A stretch of DNA of 64,000 nucleotides from Candidatus Limivivens intestinipullorum (GTDB lineage: Bacteria > Bacillota > Clostridia > Lachnospirales > Lachnospiraceae): NCBI GenBank assembly GCA_018711185.1, contig DVIQ01000022.1:1-64000 (forward strand), written 5' to 3'. Position numbers and translations under genes: made by a program. Under the pieces are notes generated by a model that was given only the letters and a program-made list of their open reading frames with translations, was not told where the DNA came from and made no database searches. Within the stretch, counting starts at the first letter, position 1. Each line of letters opens with the position of its first letter. This document shows, piece after piece, positions 16,253 through 24,934 of this stretch.

Positions 16253-18982
16253 TTGACGATGAACAGAAAAAATGAAATCATCACGATCCTGAAAAACAGC
16301 GCTTCCGGTCCAAGGATTTCCTTTGGGCTGGACCGCCTGACACAGACTCTGAAAGCCCAGGGCTGCCGCGTCCGGGAGGAGGAGCTGCCGCAGCGGTATG
16401 AGGATTACCGGAAGATTCCGGGGAGGAAGCTTTACGCGGCGGTCTGCGAAAACGACCCTTTTATCCAATGGCTGATCCGGGAAGAGCTTCTGGTATTCCA
16501 TACAGAGGAGCCGAAGGGAGAAGGATTTTACATAGAGACGTGCCCGGCGCTTCTTACGGCGGTAACGGGCGGCACGGACACCGGGGTTCTTTACGGCCTT
16601 ACGGAGCTGAGAGAACGGGTGGAGAAGGAAGGGCATTTCCCCCATGAGATTACCTTCGGAGACGCTCCGGTCTTTAAGCTGAGAGGCCCCTGCGTGGGAC
16701 TTCAGAAAACCAAAGTGGAACCGCCCCGCCTGACCTATGAGTATCCCATTACGCCGGGAAGGTTCCCGTGGTTTTATGATAAGGCGCTGTGGGAGCGCTT
16801 TCTGGATATGCTGGTGGACATGCGCTGCAATGTCCTCTATATATGGAGCGGCCATCCTTTCTCCTCCCTGGTGAAGGTGGCGGATTATCCGGAGGCTTTG
16901 GAGGTGACGGAAGAGGAGTTCGCCCTGAACCGGGAGACTTTCGGCTGGCTGACCAGGGAGTGTGACCGCCGGGGCATCTGGGTGGTTATGAAGTTTTATA
17001 ACATCCACATACCGCTTCCCTTCGCCGAGGCCCACGGCCTGGAGCTTCTTCAGAGCAAGATCAGCCCGCTGGTTGCGGATTACACGAAAAAATCCATAAA
17101 AGAATTTATAAAAGCTTTCCCTCATGTGGGCCTTATGGTATGCTTAGGAGAGGCCTTAAGAGGGACCCAGAACAAAACGGACTGGTTTATCGACACGATT
17201 ATTCCGGCGGTAAAGGAAGGCGTAAAGGAAGCGAACCTGTCCGAGGAGCCGCCGGTGATTCTGCGGGGGCATGACTGCGATCCGGTGCAGGCTATGACGG
17301 AGGCCAGAAAACAGTATTCCCACCTCTATACCATGTGGAAATACAACGGAGAAAGCCTGACCACCTATTATCCAAGAGGCAAATGGCAGAAGCTTCACCA
17401 GACTTTGAGCGGCCTTGGCACCACCCACATTATGAATGTGCATATTCTGGCGGACCTGGAACCGTTCCAGTTTAACGCGCCGTTGTACATTCAGAAGTGC
17501 GTCCAGGCGGGACAGAGCCGTCTGGGCTGCAACGGACTGCATCTGTATCCGCTGTTTTACTGGGACTGGCCTTACAGCCCGGATAAGGAGGAGCCGCGTC
17601 TCCTTCAGATGGACCGGGATTTTATCTGGTTCGCGGCCTGGTTCCGCTACGCCTGGAATCCGAACCGGGACGAGGAGACGGAAAAGCTCTACTGGACCCA
17701 GGTGTTTGCAAAGCGTTATGACCTGACTATGGAACAGGCGGGAAAGGTTCTGGCGGCGTCGGAGGATATCTGCCAGTGCGCGCCGAAGCTTCTTGGCCGC
17801 ATCGGCATCACCGAGGGAAACCGGCAGACATTAAGCCTTGGGATGACCATGAGCCAGCTCACCAACGCGGTGCGCCACCGTCCAAACAAGGAACTGTATC
17901 ATTCCGTGGCCAGAAAAGGCGAACAGCCGGATGCGTTTATTCAAAAAGAGCTGGCAGGGGAAGCTCATATCGGGGAGACGCCGGAGGATATGATGGAGGA
18001 GGTGCGCTTCCACGCCTGGAATGCCCTGGATCTTATGACAGAGGCGACTCCCGCCGAGGGCGGCTCCAGGGAGTTCGCGCGTCTTTCTACGGATATGGAG
18101 GCCATTGCCCTGATGACGGAGGTTTACTGCGAAAAGCTGTCCGCCGCGCTGGCGGTTCTGCGCTATAAATATACCATGGATAAGCGCTGCCAGGCGGATT
18201 ACGGCCTTTTGGATGAGGCGGAAGCCCATTTGGAAAAGTCGGTGGAGCAGTACCGTATGCTGGCGGAGCTGACCTCCGGCACCTATCTGTACGCCAACAG
18301 TATGCAGACACCCCAGCGGAAGATCCCGTTTCCCAACGGGGAAACCTTCGGCCATTGGGCTGCCTGCCTGCCGGAGTATGAAAAGGAGCTGGCAAATTTC
18401 AGAAAGCATGTGCGGGAGCTGAAGGAGGACAGGCTGCCTTCGGACGGGCAGGAGGAGTTTCAGGCAAAGCCTCTGACGCCGGCCCCCTTTACCCTGCTTG
18501 GGGATAACTGCCAGACCTTTCCCCTGGAGCCGGGGGCAAGCGTCTTTACGGACTGTGACATGAAGATCAAAAACCTGGCGGGAGAGCTTGCGGGCCTCAC
18601 CGGGGTGCGTATGGGACTGGGCGCCGCCATCGAGGAAGGCGTTTCCATCCGCTTTACGCTGCCGCAGGATTCCTATGTCCTGGTGGGCTACATGAACGCC
18701 AGGGGCGTGGAGTGGCTGCAGCTCCCGGATTTGGAGACAAACACCCACGCGGATGACAGAGGAGGCCTCGCGGTGGTGTACGCCAACGCCATCAAGGCGG
18801 AAGGGTGCCCGGTCATCAACATTCACGCTTACCGTTATGAGGCGGGAACCCATGAGCTGTTCTTTGGAACCGGGGCGTATCTCATCGCGGGCGTGGTATC
18901 CCAGGATACGGTTCTGACGCCAAGAGACGCCGCACTTGGCGGCGAAGGGCTGGATACCCTGGACTGGCTTTATGAAGAATAA
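16253..18982 (+). CDS. Large unclassified glycosidase-like protein (GH67/GH20-type N-domain plus barrel)
   Basis: About 909 residues. TTG 16253 lies 6 bases after AAGGAG; ATG 16259 two codons later is the alternative start. The N-terminal 130 residues end in GGTDTGVLYGLTELRERV, the pattern of the small alpha/beta domain before GH67 and GH20 barrels. Then comes a barrel-like region with RGPCVGLQKTK, a strand MRCNVLYIWSGHPFSS, WLTRECDRRGIWVVMKF, LMVCLGEALRGTQ and HLYPLFYWDWPYSP. A helical region (about 480-720) and a final beta-rich domain follow. I cannot assign it to a named family; a distant alpha-glucuronidase (GH67/GH115-like) is plausible next to a CE15-like esterase, but this is inference. 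No signal peptide. Its promoter-proximal DNA now contains the A2 element. Confidence 0.75.
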   Translation: MTMNRKNEIITILKNSASGPRISFGLDRLTQTLKAQGCRVREEELPQRYEDYRKIPGRKLYAAVCENDPFIQWLIREELLVFHTEEPKGEGFYIETCPALLTAVTGGTDTGVLYGLTELRERVEKEGHFPHEITFGDAPVFKLRGPCVGLQKTKVEPPRLTYEYPITPGRFPWFYDKALWERFLDMLVDMRCNVLYIWSGHPFSSLVKVADYPEALEVTEEEFALNRETFGWLTRECDRRGIWVVMKFYNIHIPLPFAEAHGLELLQSKISPLVADYTKKSIKEFIKAFPHVGLMVCLGEALRGTQNKTDWFIDTIIPAVKEGVKEANLSEEPPVILRGHDCDPVQAMTEARKQYSHLYTMWKYNGESLTTYYPRGKWQKLHQTLSGLGTTHIMNVHILADLEPFQFNAPLYIQKCVQAGQSRLGCNGLHLYPLFYWDWPYSPDKEEPRLLQMDRDFIWFAAWFRYAWNPNRDEETEKLYWTQVFAKRYDLTMEQAGKVLAASEDICQCAPKLLGRIGITEGNRQTLSLGMTMSQLTNAVRHRPNKELYHSVARKGEQPDAFIQKELAGEAHIGETPEDMMEEVRFHAWNALDLMTEATPAEGGSREFARLSTDMEAIALMTEVYCEKLSAALAVLRYKYTMDKRCQADYGLLDEAEAHLEKSVEQYRMLAELTSGTYLYANSMQTPQRKIPFPNGETFGHWAACLPEYEKELANFRKHVRELKEDRLPSDGQEEFQAKPLTPAPFTLLGDNCQTFPLEPGASVFTDCDMKIKNLAGELAGLTGVRMGLGAAIEEGVSIRFTLPQDSYVLVGYMNARGVEWLQLPDLETNTHADDRGGLAVVYANAIKAEGCPVINIHAYRYEAGTHELFFGTGAYLIAGVVSQDTVLTPRDAALGGEGLDTLDWLYEE

Positions 18983-19033
18983 ATCCGCTTGCTGCCGTGA
19001 ACGGCAGCAGGCATACAGAAATAGGAGGAGACG

Positions 19034-20392
19034 ATGGCGACAAAATTACCCAGAGAGATGACGGGCGCGGAACTGAAATCCATGCTCAAAAGCAGCATTA
19101 ATTTAAAAAGCTTAGGGGGCGTAAAATGCCCGGAACTCAAGCTTCCGCCGGAGGAGCTGGACTGGTGGAAGGACTCGAAAATCGGAATGTTTGTCCACTG
19201 GGGCCTTTACTCCATTCTGGGAAGAGGAGAGTGGGCAAGGTTTAATGAGAAGATTCCCAAGGAAGAGTATGAGGGACTGGCCTGGGAGTTTAACCCGAAG
19301 GACTTTTCCATGACGGAGTGGACGGATCTGGCAAAGGATTTCGGAGCGAAGTACATGGTCATGGTCACCAGACACCACGACGGCTTCGCACTGTGGGACA
19401 GTCCGGCAAGCTATGAGGGCTTTACCTCTTACAATACGGCGTCCCACCGGGATTTCGTAAAGGAATACACCGACGCGGCCAGGGCGGCCGGCCTGCGGGT
19501 GGGCCTGTACTATTCGCCCATGGACTGGCGTTTCCCAGGCTACTTTGACCCCAAGGGAGAGCAGAACCCGGCCAATGCCGAGAACGCCCTCCTGATGAAG
19601 AAACAGTGCTACGGCCAGGTGGAGGAGCTTTGCAGCAAGTACGGACCCATCGACATTCTCTGGTACGACGGAGGATGGCTGGCCCATAAGGGAAGCGATA
19701 CTTCCAGCGCCTGGTTCTGGGAGCCGGTAAAGCTCAACAAGATGGTGCGCAAATACAATCCGCATACCTTGTTAAATCCCCGCTCCGGCTATGAGGGCGA
19801 TTTCTACTGCGACGAGGGTTCCCATGAGATTACCGGGAAAATTCTTCCGGTGCCCTGGGAAAAGAACATGTGCGTCTGCAGCGGATGCTCCTGGGGATGG
19901 ATGGCGGATGACCCCGTATCGGATTTCGACTGGCTGATCCGTATGCTGGCCAATGTGATCTGCCGGGGAGGCAATCTGCTTCTGAATGTGGGGCCGGATA
20001 AGGACGGCCATATCCGGCCGGACGTAGCCCGGAGAATGCGCGAGATCGGCGCCTGGCTTTCGGAATACGGGGAAGCGGTGTACGGCACCAGAGGCGGCCC
20101 CATCGAGCCGGTGGACAACGTTTACGGGACGGTCAGCAAAGGGGACAAAATCTATCTTCATGTGCTGGACAAGGATGCCTGCGCGAAAACGCGGATTCCC
20201 TTTGCCGGATACCGGGTGGAGCAGGTCACGGAATTTCACGGGCAGCCCTGCCCCTTCACACAGGACGGGGAAGGAATCACCATCAATATGGATGGGGTTC
20301 CCGCCGCGGGGCCGGACACGATTTTTGTGCTGAAACTGGACCGCCCGGTGGAGAAAGAGCAGAATCAGGAAGTGTATTTCAGCGGGCGCTGA
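19034..20392 (+). CDS. GH29 alpha-L-fucosidase
   Basis: A 452-residue GH29 enzyme. It shows the family's opening strand KIGMFVHWGLYS, the double His in VMVTRHHDGFALWDS, and the nucleophile Asp212 in DILWYDGGW. A second conserved block, RGGNLLLNVGPDKDGHI, ends the barrel, and a short beta domain closes the protein. No secretion signal is present. The start follows AGGAGGA and lies 51 bp after the 910-residue enzyme. GH29 enzymes remove terminal alpha-L-fucose by a retaining mechanism; with GH95 in the same operon, the target glycan probably carries more than one kind of fucose or L-galactose linkage. Confidence 0.95.
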   Translation: MATKLPREMTGAELKSMLKSSINLKSLGGVKCPELKLPPEELDWWKDSKIGMFVHWGLYSILGRGEWARFNEKIPKEEYEGLAWEFNPKDFSMTEWTDLAKDFGAKYMVMVTRHHDGFALWDSPASYEGFTSYNTASHRDFVKEYTDAARAAGLRVGLYYSPMDWRFPGYFDPKGEQNPANAENALLMKKQCYGQVEELCSKYGPIDILWYDGGWLAHKGSDTSSAWFWEPVKLNKMVRKYNPHTLLNPRSGYEGDFYCDEGSHEITGKILPVPWEKNMCVCSGCSWGWMADDPVSDFDWLIRMLANVICRGGNLLLNVGPDKDGHIRPDVARRMREIGAWLSEYGEAVYGTRGGPIEPVDNVYGTVSKGDKIYLHVLDKDACAKTRIPFAGYRVEQVTEFHGQPCPFTQDGEGITINMDGVPAAGPDTIFVLKLDRPVEKEQNQEVYFSGR

Positions 20393-20437
20393 GGCCTCAG
20401 GCAGAAACGGATATGGAATAATGAAGGAGGATAAGAC

Positions 20438-22459
20438 ATGCAGTACGGAGTGGCATACTACCCGGAGCATAAGACGGAAGAGGAATTACGACATGATTTG
20501 AAGCTGATTAAGGAATCCGGCATCAACACGGTGCGCATGGGCGAATTTGCCTGGTGCAGGATGGAGCCGCGGGAGGGCGTATACGATTTCGACTGGCTGG
20601 AGGATGTGGTAAACGAGCTGGGAGAGGCTGGAATTTCCAGTATTCTCTGCACGCCCACGGCCTGCCCGCTCTCCTGGATGATACAGAAGCATCCCGATAT
20701 TCTGTACGTGGATAACCGGGGGGAGAAGCGGCCCTTTGGCGGACGCAGATTTTACTGCTACAATAATCCGGCATACCGGGAATATTCCGCCAAAATCGCC
20801 GAGGAGATGGGAAAACGGTTTGGGAAGAACCCGTATGTGTCGGGATTCCAGATCGACAACGAGCCGGCCCAGGAGGCCAGCGGCCGGTGCTGCTGCCCCA
20901 CCTGCGCGGGGCTGTTCCGCTCTTATCTGAAAAAGAAATATAAGACCATAGAGGAGTACAACCGCAGAAGCGGCACGATTTTCTGGGGACAGGACTATGG
21001 GGATTTTGAGGAAATCAATCCTCCGGTGAACACCATCGAGCCCTCCGCCATTTCGCGGGTGCCGGCCTACTTTGAAAATCCTACTCTGCGCCTGGAATTT
21101 GAACGCTTTTCCAGCGACGCCCAGATCGAGTACCAGAATATCCAGGCGGACATTCTTCACAAATACACAAAGGCCCCGGTGACCACAAACGGCACCGGAC
21201 TTGCCACAAACAGCATCGATTACTATAAGAGCACGAAAAACCTGGATGTGTACGCCTTTGACTATTATCCGGGACTGCGTGACCGGACGGTGGACTCCTT
21301 CCCCTACGCCTTTGCCAGGGGAATCAAAGACGGAAAGCCCTTCTGGGTGCTGGAATTTATGTCCGGCGGCGGCCACAAGTTCGGCGGAAACGGCCGGGTT
21401 CAGCCAAACCCCGGCGCGCTGAAGCAGGCGGTGGTCCATTCCTTCGCGCATGGGGCGGATATGATGCTGCATTTCCAGTTCCGTACCTTCCCCTTTGGGG
21501 CGGAGCAGCTGAATTACGCCATTGTGGATATGGACGGCGTCCCCAGGAGACGGTACTATGAGATGAAGGAGACGGCAGCCCTTCTGAAGAAACTGGCGCC
21601 TTACGGCCAGGCGGCATTTTCCAACCGCGCCGCGGTGCTGGTGGACTACGATACCCACTGGGCCCTTCGGATTAAGCCGGTAAACGACCCGGCGTTTAAA
21701 TACCTGGACTATGCCGGCAAACTGTACCAGTTTTTGGAAAACGCGGGATATAACGCGGATGTCCGGGGCTTTGACGCGGATCTTTCCGGCTACCGCCTGG
21801 TCATTCTTCCCACGGCCTTTGTGCTCACAAGAGCCATGCAGGAAAAGCTGCGGGCCTTTGTGAAAAACGGCGGAGTTCTTCTGGCAACCTTTTTAACCTC
21901 CGTGAAAAATGAGGACAATGTGGGCTACACAGATACCCTGCCCGCGGGCCTTACGGATGTGTTCGGCGTGACGGTGGAAGAGGTGGAGCCTGTTTTCGCG
22001 GGAGACAACCCCACTCCGGTGCGGCTGAAAACCTCAGCCGGGAATCTGGAAACCATAGACAGCCTCTGGTGCGATCTGTTAAAAGGAGAAGCCGAGGCCA
22101 TCGGAGAATACACCGGGGACTATAAGAAGGGCCAGACGATTGTAAGCCGCCGCGCTTACGGAGAAGGACAGGCTTATTACCTGGGAACGAATCTGGAGCC
22201 GGAGGCCATGACCTGCCTGCTTGGCGATCTTGCCCGTGAAGCCGGACTTGAGAAAAATCCCGTGATATGGAAGGAAAAGGTGGAGACCGTCCACCGGAAG
22301 CTGAACGGAGAGGATTACTACTTTGTATTCAACTTTACCGGAAGGGACACTGCAGTGGGGCTTGCGCGGCCTTTAAAGGATGTGCTGACCGGGGAAGTGT
22401 TTGAGAGAGAAACGCCGATTGAACGGGCCGGATTCCGGCTGCTGACTGCGGCCGTATAA
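20438..22459 (+). CDS. GH42 beta-galactosidase
   Basis: A 673-residue protein with the standard three-part GH42 layout. The barrel starts with YGVAYYPEHKTEEELRHDLK; the acid/base is Glu142 in FQIDNEPAQE, and the nucleophile is Glu306 in WVLEFMSGGG. A Cys cluster (GRCCCPTC) just after the acid/base is the zinc site seen in many GH42 enzymes. The trimerisation domain (about 380-600) and a small C-terminal beta domain follow. No signal peptide. It starts 45 bp after GH29 behind AAGGAGG and is clearly part of the enzyme operon. The likely reaction is release of beta-linked galactose (or alpha-L-arabinopyranose) from short imported oligosaccharides. Confidence 0.95.
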   Translation: MQYGVAYYPEHKTEEELRHDLKLIKESGINTVRMGEFAWCRMEPREGVYDFDWLEDVVNELGEAGISSILCTPTACPLSWMIQKHPDILYVDNRGEKRPFGGRRFYCYNNPAYREYSAKIAEEMGKRFGKNPYVSGFQIDNEPAQEASGRCCCPTCAGLFRSYLKKKYKTIEEYNRRSGTIFWGQDYGDFEEINPPVNTIEPSAISRVPAYFENPTLRLEFERFSSDAQIEYQNIQADILHKYTKAPVTTNGTGLATNSIDYYKSTKNLDVYAFDYYPGLRDRTVDSFPYAFARGIKDGKPFWVLEFMSGGGHKFGGNGRVQPNPGALKQAVVHSFAHGADMMLHFQFRTFPFGAEQLNYAIVDMDGVPRRRYYEMKETAALLKKLAPYGQAAFSNRAAVLVDYDTHWALRIKPVNDPAFKYLDYAGKLYQFLENAGYNADVRGFDADLSGYRLVILPTAFVLTRAMQEKLRAFVKNGGVLLATFLTSVKNEDNVGYTDTLPAGLTDVFGVTVEEVEPVFAGDNPTPVRLKTSAGNLETIDSLWCDLLKGEAEAIGEYTGDYKKGQTIVSRRAYGEGQAYYLGTNLEPEAMTCLLGDLAREAGLEKNPVIWKEKVETVHRKLNGEDYYFVFNFTGRDTAVGLARPLKDVLTGEVFERETPIERAGFRLLTAAV

Positions 22460-22584
22460 CGGACGGCGGCAGAAAAACGTAAGGATCGCCGCGCAGAGAG
22501 GAAAAACGGAAGGAAGCCGCCGCGCGGCAGAAGCGGAGGCTTCGCGCCGGACAGGATGCGCCGCGCAGAAAAAGGAGACAGAAT

Positions 22585-24885
22585 ATGAGAATCGATGCAG
22601 CAAGAATTCACCGGGTAGTATGCACGCCGGACGGCGTGGTGAGAGAACCCGGTATGAACATTGTGTCAGAAGAGGCCTATCCCCAGACGGTGAGAACGCC
22701 GGGAACAGAGGGAGAGCCCCTGGTGTTTTCCGGGGAAAACGGGATTCTTCTGACGCAGACGGGTTACCGCTTTTTGCCAAGAGAAATTCATACCTACAGC
22801 ATTGAGGGCGGAAAGGCGAAGATTGTCACCAGAAAGACCATTGACGGAGAGCGTTCCTTTGTGGAGAACGCCTCGGTCCGCAAGACAGGAGACGCCTGGA
22901 CGGCGTCCGTGACCTTTGCCATCGGGGAGGAGGAGTGCATTTACGGACTGGGACAGCATGAAAACGGCACGTACAATTACCGGGACGTGAAGGAATATCT
23001 GTACCAGAACAACATGCAGATCCCCATGCCGGTATTTCTCTCCTCAAAAGGATACGGGATTTTGTTCGACGCGGGCTGTCTGATGACCTATGAGGAGAAG
23101 GACAATGTGATCACCGTGACCCTGGACGCGGTGGACCAGATCGCCTATTATGTGATTTCCGGGGAGAATTTTGACGAGCTTATCCGGGGAATCCGCGTTC
23201 TGACGGGAAAAGCGGTTATGCTGCCTAAATGGGCCTTCGGGTACGTCCAGTCAAAGGAGCGGTACGTGTCCCAGGAGGACATTTTACATACCGAGGAGGA
23301 GTTTAAAAAGAGAGACATCCCCCTGTCCTGCCTGGTCCTGGACTGGAAGTCCTGGGAAGAGGGAAAATGGGGCAACAAGTATGTGGATAAGAGCCGGTTC
23401 CCGAATCTGCGTGAAATGACGGACGCGCTGCATGATGACGGCGTGGCCTTTATGATCTCCCTGTGGCCGAACATGAACAAGGGATGCGAGAATAACCAGG
23501 AGATGCTGGAGGCCGGGAAGCTTCTGGCGAACCTTTCCACTTACGACGCCTTTGATCCGGAAGCCAGGGATTTGTACTGGGATCAGTGCAGAAGAGAACT
23601 GTATCGGGACGGAACGGATGCCTGGTGGTGCGATTCCACAGAGCCCTTTACGCCGGACTGGAACGGCCTTACAAAGCGGCCCGATGAAGAGCGCTACGAG
23701 CTGGCAAAGGAAAACCTGACCCGTTATTTCGACGCCAGAAAGGCCAATAATTACGCTCTGGTTCACGCCCAGGGCATGTACGAGCATCAGAGAAAGGAAC
23801 CCGTGCAGAAACGGGTGCTGAATCTGACAAGGTCCGGCTCTCTTTCCATCCAGCGCTACGGGGTGGTGCTCTGGTCGGGAGACATTATGGCCACCTGGGA
23901 TGTGTTTAAAAAGCAGATCGCCGAGGGCCTGTCCATGTGCATGAGCGGAATCCCCTACTGGACCCTGGATATTGGCGCGTTTTTCGCCGGAAGCACCCAG
24001 GGATTCCGAAGATTCTCCAATGTCACCGAGGGAGAGGCGCCCTGGTTCTGGCACGGGGACTTTGAGGACGGATGCAGGGATCTGGGATACCGGGAACTTT
24101 ATACCCGCTGGCTCCAGTTTGGCGCGTTTCTGCCGATGATGCGCTCCCACGGGACGGACACCCCAAGAGAGCCCTGGAATTTCGGAGAGCCGGGAACCGT
24201 TTATTACGACACCATTGTGAAGTATATCCGGATGCGCTATGAGATGCTCCCCTACTCCTACTCCCTTGCAAGACAGGTGGAGGAAAACGGCTATACGATT
24301 CTGCGAAGCCTGATGTTCGACTTTGCTTCCGACGAAAAAGTGCGGACCATGTCCGGCGAATTCATGTACGGCCCGGCGTTTCTGGTATGCCCGGTGACCG
24401 AACCTCTCGGATACGGCCCCGGCAGCAGAAAGCTCGACAAAGAGGAAACATGGGACGTGTATCTGCCGCAGGGAAGCGGCTGGTACCGCCAGGACACAAA
24501 GGAATGGCTGGAAGGCGGACAGACCGCGAAACTGGATGCGCCCATTTCCTGGCAGCCGGTGCTGATCCGGGAGGGAAGCATTGTTCCCATGGATAAGGGG
24601 ATTCGGAAAGACGGAAGCTTTGACACGGTGGAAGTCTATGCCGGATGTGACGGCTCCTTTACCTGGTATCAGGACAATGGACTGGATTACACGTATGAGA
24701 ACGGGGAATACGCCAAAATCCCCATGGAGTGGAAGGACGGCGAAAGCGTCCTGATCCTGGGAGCAGCGGAGGGCTCTTACGCGTACCCGGAAACGATTCT
24801 GTGCCGCTGCTTCCGAAGAGACGGAAGCGTCTGTGAAAAAGAGGTACGGTATACGGGGAAAGAGACGCGGGTGACGCTGGAATAA
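22585..24885 (+). CDS. GH31 alpha-glycosidase, probably alpha-xylosidase type
   Basis: A 766-residue GH31 protein. The N-terminal beta domain is followed by the barrel with IPLSCLVLDWKSWEEG, the nucleophile Asp350 in AWWCDSTEPF and the late block MMRSHGTDTPREPW, after which come two small beta domains. The WKSW and CDSTEP patterns resemble YicI-type alpha-xylosidases more than alpha-glucosidases, but substrate cannot be fixed from sequence. It lies 125 bp after GH42 behind AAGGAG and is the last enzyme gene of the operon, followed by a strong bidirectional terminator. No signal peptide. Confidence 0.9.
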   Translation: MRIDAARIHRVVCTPDGVVREPGMNIVSEEAYPQTVRTPGTEGEPLVFSGENGILLTQTGYRFLPREIHTYSIEGGKAKIVTRKTIDGERSFVENASVRKTGDAWTASVTFAIGEEECIYGLGQHENGTYNYRDVKEYLYQNNMQIPMPVFLSSKGYGILFDAGCLMTYEEKDNVITVTLDAVDQIAYYVISGENFDELIRGIRVLTGKAVMLPKWAFGYVQSKERYVSQEDILHTEEEFKKRDIPLSCLVLDWKSWEEGKWGNKYVDKSRFPNLREMTDALHDDGVAFMISLWPNMNKGCENNQEMLEAGKLLANLSTYDAFDPEARDLYWDQCRRELYRDGTDAWWCDSTEPFTPDWNGLTKRPDEERYELAKENLTRYFDARKANNYALVHAQGMYEHQRKEPVQKRVLNLTRSGSLSIQRYGVVLWSGDIMATWDVFKKQIAEGLSMCMSGIPYWTLDIGAFFAGSTQGFRRFSNVTEGEAPWFWHGDFEDGCRDLGYRELYTRWLQFGAFLPMMRSHGTDTPREPWNFGEPGTVYYDTIVKYIRMRYEMLPYSYSLARQVEENGYTILRSLMFDFASDEKVRTMSGEFMYGPAFLVCPVTEPLGYGPGSRKLDKEETWDVYLPQGSGWYRQDTKEWLEGGQTAKLDAPISWQPVLIREGSIVPMDKGIRKDGSFDTVEVYAGCDGSFTWYQDNGLDYTYENGEYAKIPMEWKDGESVLILGAAEGSYAYPETILCRCFRRDGSVCEKEVRYTGKETRVTLE

Positions 24886-24897
24886 ACCGGAAAAGGC

Positions 24898-24930
24898 TGA
24901 CGGGATTTTGCAGGCCGCAAAATCCCGTCA
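24898..24930. terminator. Bidirectional terminator between GH31 and the sensor kinase
   Basis: TGACGGGATTTTGC and GCAAAATCCCGTCA form a perfect 14-bp stem around a 5-base loop, placed between two convergent genes and only 5 bp from the kinase stop codon. It has short A/T runs inside the stem rather than a long T-tail. Confidence 0.75.
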
Positions 24931-24934
24931 ACGG

